Shown piece by piece: positions 1 to 6,414 of a stretch of DNA of 11,675 nt (the first letter of the stretch is position 1; the number at the start of each line of letters is the position of its first letter). This DNA is from Bacteroidia bacterium (GTDB taxonomy: Bacteria > Bacteroidota > Bacteroidia > Chitinophagales > Saprospiraceae): positions 1 to 11,675 of the forward strand of contig JAUIIF010000074.1 of assembly GCA_030431945.1 (NCBI GenBank). The letters run 5' to 3'. The position numbers and the translations under genes were made by a program. The notes under the pieces are model-generated. The model ran no database searches and was not told where the DNA came from. It saw only the letters and a list, made by a program, of their open reading frames with translations.

Positions 1-100
1 CGAGGGGGGGCTTGCCACCGTTTTAGTTGAGCAAATGGTTATACCCGCCCACCCGTTCCTCCCATTGTGTGCGCAGGGTAGGGCAGGCCCTCCTGCTTAG

Positions 101-124
101 CCCTGCACCCGCGTCCGCGCCCCC
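101..124 (+). repeat. Dispersed GC-rich intergenic repeat, copy A
   Basis: This is a copy of a motif found in several spacers of the window, consensus TGCACCNGCGTCNGCGCCC. It lies about 60 bases before the S41 peptidase gene. It matches 22 of 24 bases of the minus-strand copy at 6466-6489. With its left flank (93-122) it matches 26 of 30 bases of the copy at 7670-7699. No gene is visible in the first 183 bases. The frame from base 2 stays open to a stop near 97, too short and featureless to call as a gene end. The function of the repeat is unknown. Confidence 0.55.
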
Positions 125-183
125 TGTACCCGCTTTCACGAAAAAGCCCGGCAAAAAGCAAAATACCCCCGCATCTTAGCCGC

Positions 184-1638
184 ATGAAACAACCAGCCAT
201 CTTTTTATTCTTTTTACTCATCCAGTTTTTTCTTTTATCTGATGTTTCAGCGCAGGAATGGATGAACCTGGATTTCACGGCCCGCAGCCCCTCCGCGGCT
301 CACTGGAATTTTATGCGTACGCCGCCGGACAACGGCCCCGTAGCACTGGCGGACGGCACGGTGGCGCTCTACCTCGCGGGCCCTTTCACCGGTGCCAACA
401 GTGGGGCCGTCAACCAAACCGTCCCTTTTTCCGTCCGGCAGCTCACCCGCTTTCGTGTCACGGTGTCGGTCCGGACCCAGGGCACGACCGGGCGCGGCGC
501 AAGTGCCTACGCCTACGGTAAGGTCGGCGGGCAGGTGCAGGGCTACGTGGAAGCCGGCAACCTGACGGGGGATAATGACTGGCAGGAGCTCTCCTTTTAC
601 TTTGTGGGCGATCACCGGATGGACTCCGTCCGCCTCGGCTGTTTCCTGGAAGGGGAAGGGGAGGCGTGGTTCAAGGATTTTACCTGGGAACCGGTACCGC
701 TGGATACGGCCCCGGTCAGCCCGGAGGTCCGGCACTACCTCGATACCTTTTTCCAGCTGGTGCAGGAAGAAGTGCTTTACGGCGAATCGATGGACTGGCC
801 CGCCCTGCGGCGCGACGTAGACATCCTGGTCGCCGGCGCGCAGACAACCGAAGAGACGCACGCCGCGCTCAACTACCTCCTGCGCCGCATCAATCCCCAT
901 TCCTTCCTCATCGCCCCGCAGGCCGCGCAGCAGTGGCTGGGCACGTCCGATCCGGAAACCAGCGACCAGCCCCGCGCAATTGAGGTAGCGCAGGGGCGGC
1001 GCATCAACGACAAGATTGCTTACCTGACGGTGCCCCACCTCGGGAGCGGACACGGACCTACCCTGACCTACTACGCGGACACGATGCAGGCATTGATCAG
1101 GCAGCTCGACACCCGCAAAACGACTGGCTGGATCATTGATTTGCGGTCCAACGATGGCGGCAACTGCTGGCCGATGCTGGCCGGGATCGGTCCTTTACTG
1201 GGAGAGGGAATCGCCGGCTACTTCATGGCGCCGGACGGCTCGAATGCACAGGCCTGGCGTTATGAAAACGGCGTCAGCTACCAGGATGAGGCGCCGCAGA
1301 CCAGCGTCAGCGGCCAGCCTTACACCATGAAAAAGAACCAGCCACGGGTAGCGGTGCTGCTGGGGCCCATGACGACCAGCTCAGGAGAAATCATCGCCAC
1401 CGCCTTCCGTGGCCGGCCCCGTGCGCGGAGTTTCGGCCAGCCCACCGGCGGTTACTCGACGACCAATCAGAATTTCTACCTGTCCGACGGCGCGATCGTC
1501 TTACTTACCGTCTCCGTTTATGCGGACCGGAACCGGCAGGTCATTCCCCTCAGCGTTCCCCCGGATGTGGTCATCGAGCCCGCCCCGGCAGCAGACAATA
1601 CCCTGGCCGCAGCCGTACGGTGGTTGCAGGAGCAGTAG
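184..1638 (+). CDS. Secreted S41-family peptidase with N-terminal beta-sandwich-like region
   Basis: Predicted exported serine peptidase of 484 residues. Residues 1 to about 23 form a signal peptide with a long Phe/Leu-rich core ending DVSAQ, so the mature enzyme is probably periplasmic or surface-located. Residues 25-175 look like a beta-rich, carbohydrate-binding-like region (inference). Residues 180-260 match the helical part before S41 cores and carry NPHSF, whose His239 sits where tricorn-type S41 enzymes have a catalytic His. The core has IIDLRSNDGG (from about 318), TTSSGE with the probable nucleophile Ser399, and FGQPTGG. That last motif resembles the S41B GEPTGG form and lacks the Lys of the CtpA/Tsp GK motif. 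It ends with a PPDVVIEP segment typical of S41. No PDZ domain is evident. ATG184 gives a complete signal peptide; CATCTTAG at 172-179 weakly resembles a Bacteroidota -7 element. Substrate unknown. Confidence 0.88.
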   Translation: MKQPAIFLFFLLIQFFLLSDVSAQEWMNLDFTARSPSAAHWNFMRTPPDNGPVALADGTVALYLAGPFTGANSGAVNQTVPFSVRQLTRFRVTVSVRTQGTTGRGASAYAYGKVGGQVQGYVEAGNLTGDNDWQELSFYFVGDHRMDSVRLGCFLEGEGEAWFKDFTWEPVPLDTAPVSPEVRHYLDTFFQLVQEEVLYGESMDWPALRRDVDILVAGAQTTEETHAALNYLLRRINPHSFLIAPQAAQQWLGTSDPETSDQPRAIEVAQGRRINDKIAYLTVPHLGSGHGPTLTYYADTMQALIRQLDTRKTTGWIIDLRSNDGGNCWPMLAGIGPLLGEGIAGYFMAPDGSNAQAWRYENGVSYQDEAPQTSVSGQPYTMKKNQPRVAVLLGPMTTSSGEIIATAFRGRPRARSFGQPTGGYSTTNQNFYLSDGAIVLLTVSVYADRNRQVIPLSVPPDVVIEPAPAADNTLAAAVRWLQEQ

Positions 1639-1688
1639 CGGCAGCGCAGGCAGCTTTCGCAAATTAACCCCGGTACTGGGCGGAACCG

Positions 1689-1705
1689 GCACCCGCGTAC
1701 GGTCC
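1689..1705 (+). repeat. Degenerate copy of the dispersed intergenic repeat (plus orientation)
   Basis: GCACCCGCGTACGGTCC matches the family core at 13 of 16 specified positions. It lies a few bases before an oppositely oriented, better copy (1710-1731), so the two form an imperfect inverted pair in the 153-base spacer between the S41 gene and the repeat-protein gene. I see no T-rich tail that would make the pair an ordinary terminator. It is weaker than the other copies and could be chance in GC-rich DNA. Confidence 0.3.
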
Positions 1706-1709
1706 ATTC

Positions 1710-1731
1710 GGGCGCGGCCGCCGGTGCAAGG
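1710..1731 (-). repeat. Dispersed GC-rich intergenic repeat, copy C
   Basis: Read on the minus strand this gives CCTTGCACC-G-GCG-G-CCGCGCCC, identical to the plus-strand copy at 7678-7699 at 20 of 22 positions. It lies wholly in the spacer between two plus-strand genes. Similarity to other copies stops sharply at the right edge of the core. Confidence 0.5.
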
Positions 1732-1791
1732 AAAGTATGGATTGGAGCAGGCAGGGAGACAATAAACCACCCGTCCCGTACATTTATCCTA

Positions 1792-2628
1792 ATGCATACC
1801 AACTACTCCATGAACCACATTTCTTTCTGGGTGCTGTGCACCCTGTTTACGAGCGCTCTTTCGGCGCAGCAATTCTCTGCCATTTACCAACCGTCTGATG
1901 CGGAGGTGCGGGTAGTAACCAAACAAGGGTGGGAAACCTTTCTGGCACACCACGAGACGCAGCGGGCGGCGGGCTTCCGCCTCACGGACCTCGAAACCTA
2001 CAAAGAGGGGGGGGACGAGCGGAGCTTCGTCGGCATCTACACGGAAAGCCCCCTGCCGGATTCCGTAGGGATGGCCACCAGCTGGTCCGGCTTCATCAAG
2101 CTAAAGCGCAAGATGGTTAAATCCGGCTACACCATGGTAGATGTTGCTGCCGTCGTCCTTAACGAATCCGACGCTAACTTTTTCGGCGTCTGGGTCAAGG
2201 AAGCTACCCCTACCATCCATAAGGTCTGGTTGCTGGATAGCCGGGAAACCATCCTGAAAAAGACCCAGGACATGGCGAAGAGCCGCTTCAAGATCAAGCG
2301 CGTTCACGTGCTGGACGTGCCGAACGGCGAGCCCTCTTTCGTCGTCCTCTACCATTTCTCTCCGGTAGACCGGTACAACTTCCTCTTCTTTGCCGACGAA
2401 ATCGAGGATTTCCACCGCGAACAAAAGGAGCGCAAGCAAAGCAAGGTGGAACTGATCGATTTTGATCGTTTCCGCGAAGGAAACGAAACGCACTACGTTG
2501 CCATCTTTCAGGATGGGGAGTACGACAGCGCTTTCGCTACCGCCCTCCCCATCGCCGAGATCGAAGCTACCGGCGATAAACTGAAAAAGGAGCGCGGACT
2601 GAAACTGGCCAACCTCAGCGTGGATTAA
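1792..2628 (+). CDS. Secreted tandem-repeat protein (BTRD1-like repeats), function unknown
   Basis: Exported protein of up to 278 residues. A signal peptide is clear whether translation begins at ATG1792 or at ATG1810 (Met7); the latter gives the more compact leader, ending SALSAQ. TACATTTA at 1779-1786 resembles a -7 element and would place the transcript start near the first ATG, which favours Met7. After the leader the protein is about four imperfect repeats of 50 residues. Each starts with a helix (WETFLAHHETQRAAGF, WSGFIKLKRKMVKSGY, RETILKKTQDMAKSRF, IEDFHREQKERKQSKV), followed by a strand like LTDLETY and a strand like FVGIY, FFGVW, FVVLY or YVAIF. A partial fifth helix ends the protein. 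This pattern recalls the bacterial tandem repeat domain (BTRD1) seen in secreted hydrolases, but no catalytic domain is attached. It probably acts as a binding or structural protein. Family assignment is from memory and moderate. Confidence 0.8.
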   Translation: MHTNYSMNHISFWVLCTLFTSALSAQQFSAIYQPSDAEVRVVTKQGWETFLAHHETQRAAGFRLTDLETYKEGGDERSFVGIYTESPLPDSVGMATSWSGFIKLKRKMVKSGYTMVDVAAVVLNESDANFFGVWVKEATPTIHKVWLLDSRETILKKTQDMAKSRFKIKRVHVLDVPNGEPSFVVLYHFSPVDRYNFLFFADEIEDFHREQKERKQSKVELIDFDRFREGNETHYVAIFQDGEYDSAFATALPIAEIEATGDKLKKERGLKLANLSVD

Positions 2629-2948
2629 TCACGATTTGTCCGTTTGCTGCAGTAACCGTTGCCCCAGCGTCCTCCCTTTCCGGCGGAGCGGGAACCAAAA
2701 ATGTCAAGTCGTGATGGCCAGTTAGGGTAGCCAAATCCTCGTGCTTAGCCAGCAACCGTAGTCGCGGCTTCAGCCGCTGACTCATTTCTGCCGCTGACTA
2801 GTGTTTGAATCCGACACATTTAAAAATACTTTCACCATGCCGCTGGCAGGCAGGAAAGTCGGGCAAACCGGGGAGTAAAGATGACTAAAATCAAACTTTA
2901 CGCAATACTGGTATTCAGCCTTTCCTCGCCGGATCCACCCCTTCGTTC
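2629..2948. other. Convergent spacer between repeat-protein gene and PhzF gene
   Basis: This 320-base spacer separates two converging genes. It holds an 11-base inverted repeat with one mismatch (2628-2638 and 2705-2715), a hairpin-forming dispersed repeat (2758-2779), a direct repeat GCCGCTGACT (2773-2782 and 2790-2799), and a short leader-like reading frame at 2881. A stretch at 2659-2678 (TTGCCCCAGCGTCC) resembles the GC-rich dispersed repeat at 14 of 20 positions, which I regard as marginal. No hairpin followed by a T-run is visible for either gene. Confidence 0.6.
2758..2779 (+). repeat. Hairpin-forming dispersed repeat, copy 1
   Basis: The 22 bases beginning GTAGTCGCGGCTTCAGCCGC and ending TG recur exactly, in the opposite orientation, at 6536-6557. 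The core GCGGCT-TC-AGCCGC is a 6-base-pair stem. Here the stem extends with AGTC (2760-2763) pairing to GACT (2779-2782) across a one-base bulge. Both copies are intergenic, as expected of a REP-like mobile palindrome. The flanks differ between the copies. Confidence 0.65.
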
Positions 2949-2970
2949 TCAGCCGGGCAGGAAAAGCTGA
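2881..2970 (+). CDS. Short signal-peptide-like reading frame, possible gene remnant
   Basis: ATG2881 opens a frame of 29 residues starting MTKIKLYAILVFSLSS, which looks like the start of an exported protein: lysines, then a hydrophobic core. It then becomes proline- and arginine-rich and stops at 2970, overlapping the 3' end of the PhzF gene on the other strand by about 20 bases. A purine-rich GGGGAG lies about 6 bases before the ATG, and TACTTTCA at about 2828 faintly resembles a -7 element. It may be the remnant of a truncated exported-protein gene, or chance. Confidence that it is expressed is low. Confidence 0.2.
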   Translation: MTKIKLYAILVFSLSSPDPPLRSQPGRKS

Positions 2971-3755
2971 CCGGAGAGGTACGTCACGGCACTGCCGGTC
3001 AGGCGCACCTTTTTCCGGGTGAGCTCACACTTCAGTTCTCCGCCTCTGGCGGACAGTTGCCGGGCTTTCAACTGCTTCTTACCGAGTTTCTTTGCCCAGT
3101 ACGGCGTCAGTACGGTATGGGCCGAGCCGGTTACCGGGTCCTCATCGATGCCGTAAGCAGGGAAGAAACCCCGGCTGACGAAATCGTGTTTCTTGCCCGG
3201 TGCGGTTACCAGCAGGCCGCGGTACTTCTTCAGGGCCGCCAACATCGGAAAATTGGGCTTGAGGCTGGCTACCTGCTTTTGACTTTTCAGTACCACGACC
3301 AGGTCGTCTTCCCCGGCCAGCACCTCCTGCGGCGTCAGCCCGCCCAGGATACCCTTCAGGCCTTTCGGGGAGCGTACTTTTTTGGGGACGTCTGCCTGAA
3401 AATCCATGCTGTACCGGTTATTGCCCCTGGGGGTAACGATGATGGTTCCCGCTTCCGTTGTTTTAAAACGCATTTTGTCGAACTGCAGACCGGCCGAATG
3501 GTACATGATGTGCGCCGCCGCCAGCGTAGCGTGTCCGCAAAGACGTACCTCCATCGTCGGGGTAAACCAGCGGATAGCAAACTTACCCGGACCACGGACG
3601 ACGACAAAAGCCGTTTCGGAAAGGTTGTTTTCAGCGGCAATGTTTTGCATCAAAGCAGCGTCCGGGAAATCGGGTACGGGTACGACAGCTGCCGGATTTC
3701 CACTGAATAGTTCCGAGGTGAAAGCATCGACCTGGTAAAGCGGTAAATTCTGCAT
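2949..3755 (-). CDS. PhzF-family isomerase/epimerase
   Basis: Cytosolic enzyme of 268 residues in the PhzF/YHI9 family, which has the diaminopimelate-epimerase fold. Family members isomerise small metabolites; PhzF itself acts in phenazine synthesis, but most Bacteroidota members have no known substrate, and no phenazine genes are nearby. Evidence: the N-terminal DAFTSELFSGNPAAVV block, NNLSETAF with Glu47 at the family's catalytic glutamate position, RWFTPTMEVRLCGHATLAAA (first Gly-His loop), and DEDPVTGSAHTVL (second, symmetric loop). The length is slightly short of, but normal for, the family. The frame stays open to an ATG at 3881, but I chose the ATG whose first base is 3755, because the family begins at MQNLPLYQVDAFT and the extra 42 residues show no homology-like sequence. 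The gene is divergent from the LytTR regulator. Confidence 0.92.
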   Translation of the reverse strand: MQNLPLYQVDAFTSELFSGNPAAVVPVPDFPDAALMQNIAAENNLSETAFVVVRGPGKFAIRWFTPTMEVRLCGHATLAAAHIMYHSAGLQFDKMRFKTTEAGTIIVTPRGNNRYSMDFQADVPKKVRSPKGLKGILGGLTPQEVLAGEDDLVVVLKSQKQVASLKPNFPMLAALKKYRGLLVTAPGKKHDFVSRGFFPAYGIDEDPVTGSAHTVLTPYWAKKLGKKQLKARQLSARGGELKCELTRKKVRLTGSAVTYLSGQLFLPG

Positions 3756-3945
3756 AGTATTGATTTTCAATTGTTTTTTTAGAAAGGAGGGGAATAATAA
3801 TAGGGGAAAAGAGCAAGGTAGGAAATCTAATTCGTGACCTTTTTGCGTACCTGCCGTCCTAAGGCCACCAGCAGAGCGCAAGGCATAATATTGCGGTCTG
3901 GCATCAGATCAATCACGCACATCGGCTACATATACATCTCTATCA
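3756..3945. promoter_or_regulatory. Divergent promoter region between PhzF and LytTR genes
   Basis: This 190-base AT-richer spacer lies between two genes facing away from each other, so both promoters should lie here. On the minus strand, TACCTTGC (3813-3820) resembles the Bacteroidota -7 consensus TAnnTTTG, and the same octamer precedes the dihydroorotase gene. It would give PhzF a leader of about 50 bases. For LytTR only A/T-rich sequence (CTACATATACATC, near 3925) is seen. I found no clear pair of LytTR-type direct repeats, so autoregulation is only a possibility. Confidence 0.4.
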
Positions 3946-4284
3946 ATGAACTACTTTAACGAATCTCCTGATCATCTGTTCCTTCGTGAAGGCACAACCT
4001 ACATAAAAATTCCCTTGTCTGAGATCGAATACATCGAAGCAGATGGTAACTATGCTTACTTACAAACGAGTGGCAAAAGATTCGCGGTAAAGCGTTCGCT
4101 CGCGGCTATTTCCGAAGAATTACACGCTCCTGCCTTTGTCCGTGCCAGCCGGGGGATCCTGGTGAACTTCTCCCGCGTCAAGAAAGTCAGCTTTGCCACC
4201 GGTACGATTCAGGTAGGAGAGCATACCCTGAAAATGGGTAAAGCCTATCACGCTGAAATTAAAAGCCGGATGCCCCGGTTGTAA
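3946..4284 (+). CDS. Stand-alone LytTR-type DNA-binding transcription regulator
   Basis: A 112-residue protein that is almost entirely one LytTR domain (about residues 9-110), a DNA-binding fold that recognises paired short direct repeats. Diagnostic segments are IEYIEADGNYAYLQT (27-41), RFAVKRSLAAISEEL (45-59) and FVRASRGILVNFSRVKKV (64-81), the counterpart of the common FxRxHRSxIVN motif. Most Bacteroidota LytTR proteins carry a receiver domain and pair with a membrane histidine kinase. Neither is present here, so the signal input is unknown. The coding sequence is noticeably less GC-rich than its neighbours. A promoter should lie in the divergent spacer shared with the PhzF gene, making that gene a candidate target. 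ATG3946 gives the whole domain. Confidence 0.9.
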   Translation: MNYFNESPDHLFLREGTTYIKIPLSEIEYIEADGNYAYLQTSGKRFAVKRSLAAISEELHAPAFVRASRGILVNFSRVKKVSFATGTIQVGEHTLKMGKAYHAEIKSRMPRL

Positions 4285-4349
4285 GCCTTTTTATGTTTTT
4301 GTCTTCCGGGCTTTCTTGTTGCCCGGGCCTCTCTCACGAATGAAATTGG

Positions 4350-4390
4350 TTGGTACGCCCCTAATACGGGCCTACCGACTTTTTCTTTTT
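4350..4390 (+). terminator. Probable intrinsic terminator after the LytTR gene
   Basis: GGTACGCCC (4352-4360) pairs with GGGCCTACC (4368-4376) with one mismatch and a 7-base loop; flanking bases add a further pair or two. TTTTTCTTTTT (4380-4390) follows at once. A second, smaller hairpin CCGGGC/GCCCGG lies at 4306-4326 without a T-run. The position, about 65 bases after the LytTR stop and 45 before the next start, fits a terminator. Confidence 0.6.
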
Positions 4391-4434
4391 CGGCCTGGCC
4401 TGAACTTACCACCCACTCGCGGTATTCCCTTTAA

Positions 4435-4977
4435 GTGAAGTTTATTGTATACGACATTGAGGCCACCTGTTGGGAAGGCCGGCCGCCGGGCATGGTACAG
4501 GAAACCCTGGAAATTGGTGCTTGTGCACTAAATAGTTATGGTCAGGTCACCGGCTCCTTCAGTCGCCTGATCAAGCCGGTGCTGCATCCGAGAATGAGTC
4601 ATTTCTGCCAAAACCTGACCAAAATCCCGCAGGCCGAAGTGAACCGGGCCCGGGATTTTCGGCGGGTCGCCGAAGAATTTATGGACTGGATCGGGGTCGA
4701 GGAGGAAGACTACCTGCTGGCCAGCTGGGGCAGCTTTGACCCGGAACAACTACGGGCCGACTGCCGCCTGCACCGCATGGAGGATTACTGGCTGGACCCC
4801 CACATCAACCTCAAAGCCCAGTACCGGGAGATCCGTAAACTCCCCAAAAAGCGGGGGCTGAAATCAGCGGTAAAACACGAAGGCTTCTTCTGGGAAGGCC
4901 CGGAACACCGGGCCCTCCCGGACGCCGAGAACACCGTCAAGATTTTTCAGGCACTGATTGATGTCTGGCGCTATTGA
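4435..4977 (+). CDS. DEDDh-family 3'-5' exonuclease (ERI1/KapD-like)
   Basis: Cytosolic 180-residue nuclease that is essentially one exonuclease domain of the DnaQ/RNase T superfamily. The acidic metal ligands are visible in order: YDIEAT (Asp7, Glu9; Exo I), SWGSFD (Asp102; Exo II) and EHRALPDAENT (His158, Asp163; Exo III, DEDDh type). The YDIEATCWEG start and the ASWGSFD block resemble the ERI-1/3'hExo and KapD group, whose studied members trim structured RNA 3' ends; an RNA substrate here is inference. Translation starts at a GTG: the motif core begins only four residues in, and no suitable in-frame ATG exists nearby. No Shine-Dalgarno is seen. The gene follows the LytTR terminator and converges on dihydroorotase, so it is probably monocistronic. 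Confidence 0.88.
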   Translation: MKFIVYDIEATCWEGRPPGMVQETLEIGACALNSYGQVTGSFSRLIKPVLHPRMSHFCQNLTKIPQAEVNRARDFRRVAEEFMDWIGVEEEDYLLASWGSFDPEQLRADCRLHRMEDYWLDPHINLKAQYREIRKLPKKRGLKSAVKHEGFFWEGPEHRALPDAENTVKIFQALIDVWRY

Positions 4978-5015
4978 CCAGGTCACTGCACCAGACCCCC
5001 TTACCCAAACCCACC

Positions 5016-5034
5016 GAGGATGGAGCCCATCCTC
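5016..5034. terminator. Possible shared hairpin between convergent genes
   Basis: GAGGATGG and CCATCCTC form a perfect 8-base-pair stem around a 3-base loop, midway in the 72-base gap between the converging exonuclease and dihydroorotase genes. No T-run follows on either strand, so this is a weak or factor-assisted terminator at best. Confidence 0.35.
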
Positions 5035-5049
5035 AAGCCTGACGGGCCG

Positions 5050-6396
5050 CTAACGGTTAAAGGCCAGGCGCATCCCCTTCTGATCTTCAAAAAAGAGGCC
5101 GCGGTCGTAAGCCAGGTGGCCGGAGACGATGGTTTGCCGTACCCTGCCCCGTAGTTGCTCCCCTTCCAGGGGCGACCAGCCCACTTTATAGAAAATGTTG
5201 TCCTGGGCCACGGTCCACGCTTCGGCGGGGTCGTAGATGATGACATCAGCCCACATGCCCTCGTCGAGGTAGCCCCGCCGGTCAATTTCGAAGCAAACAG
5301 CGGGGGCATGACACATTTTTTCCACCACCCGTTCCAGGCTGATGTCCCCCTTTTGCACCAGTCGCATCATCATGTCCAGCGCGTGCTGGACTAACGGCAA
5401 GCCGCCGGGAGCCTTAAAGTAATTTGTCTGTGCTTTCTCCGCCGCAGTATGCGGAGCGTGGTCGGTGGCAATCACGTCAAACCGATCATCCAGCAAGGCC
5501 GGTAACAGTGCCCGCCGGTGGCGCTCGGACTTGATCGCCGGGTTGCACTTGATTTTATTCCCCAGGCGGAGGTAATCCTCCGCGTTGAAAGTCAGGTGGT
5601 GAACACAGACCTCCGCGGTGATTCGTTTTTGCTCCAGGGGAATGTCATTGCGGAAAAGATCGGTTTCCTCAGCGGTGCTGATGTGCAGGATGTGCAGGCG
5701 GGTATTGTGCTTTCTGGCCAGCTCGATGGCCAGGGTACTGCTCTTCAGGCATCCCTCCGCAGAACGGATCAGGGGGTGCTCCGTTACGGGGATTTCGTCG
5801 CCGCCAAAACGCTCCCGGGCCGCCGCGGCGTTGGCGCGGATGGTGGCCTCGTCCTCACAGTGCGTGGCAATCAGGAGCGGTGAATTGGCAAACAGGGTGT
5901 CGAGCACCTGGCGGTCATCCACCAGCATGTTGCCCGTACTGCTGCCCATGAATATCTTGAGCCCGCAGACGGTTTTGGGGTCCGTACGCAGCGCTTCGTC
6001 GCGGTTGTCATTCGAAGCTCCCATGTAGAAGCTGTAATTGGCGGGGCTGACGCTGGCGGCAATGTCGTACTTCGCCTGCAGCAGTTCCTGGGTCAGGGCA
6101 GCAGGCTTGGTATTGGGCATTTCCATGAAGGTCGTGGTCCCTCCGGCTACCGCCGCCCGGCTTTCGGTTTTTATCGTTGCTTTGTGCGTAAGGCCCGGCT
6201 CGCGGAAGTGGACCTGATCGTCAATAATGCCCGGCAGAATCAGACAGCCGGTGGCATCAATCTCCCGGTCCGCGTGTCGGTCGAGGGAAGGACCGATCGC
6301 TTCAATAAAGCCGTCTTTGATGAAGAGGTCACCTTCCGTCCGGGTGCCACGGTTGATAATTGTTCCTCCCTTAATGAGTAGGGTGCCTTTGCGCAT
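5050..6396 (-). CDS. pyrC: Dihydroorotase (amidohydrolase superfamily)
   Basis: Cytosolic 448-residue enzyme expected to cyclise N-carbamoyl-L-aspartate to dihydroorotate in pyrimidine synthesis. The type I dihydroorotase/allantoinase plan is visible: IDDQVHFREPG (59-68), GGTTTFMEMPNT (85-96), Lys147 in LKIFMGSSTG (the bridging carboxylated lysine), THCEDE (His179), LHILHIS (His238), KCNPAIKS (Asn285) and IATDHAPHT (Asp312). The usual first metal motif is HxH, but here it is Gln61-Val-His63, so one metal-ligand His is missing. I recall the same DDQVHFREPG form from other Bacteroidota dihydroorotases, so it is probably a lineage trait. Allantoinase or hydantoinase is the main alternative. ATG6396 is the only sensible start. 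No other pyrimidine genes are nearby, and the gene probably stands alone. Confidence 0.85.
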   Translation of the reverse strand: MRKGTLLIKGGTIINRGTRTEGDLFIKDGFIEAIGPSLDRHADREIDATGCLILPGIIDDQVHFREPGLTHKATIKTESRAAVAGGTTTFMEMPNTKPAALTQELLQAKYDIAASVSPANYSFYMGASNDNRDEALRTDPKTVCGLKIFMGSSTGNMLVDDRQVLDTLFANSPLLIATHCEDEATIRANAAAARERFGGDEIPVTEHPLIRSAEGCLKSSTLAIELARKHNTRLHILHISTAEETDLFRNDIPLEQKRITAEVCVHHLTFNAEDYLRLGNKIKCNPAIKSERHRRALLPALLDDRFDVIATDHAPHTAAEKAQTNYFKAPGGLPLVQHALDMMMRLVQKGDISLERVVEKMCHAPAVCFEIDRRGYLDEGMWADVIIYDPAEAWTVAQDNIFYKVGWSPLEGEQLRGRVRQTIVSGHLAYDRGLFFEDQKGMRLAFNR

Positions 6397-6414
6397 GATT
6401 CCTTGGATTTTGCC

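Noticed and set aside
247..1053. Minus-strand frame of 268 codons opposite the S41 peptidase
   Set aside because: No signal or domain is visible and it is overlapped entirely by a gene with a signal peptide and peptidase motifs.
3756..3881. N-terminal extension of the PhzF frame to an upstream ATG
   Set aside because: The extra 42 residues are unlike the family, whose conserved sequence begins at the internal Met; the stretch is the AT-rich divergent promoter region.
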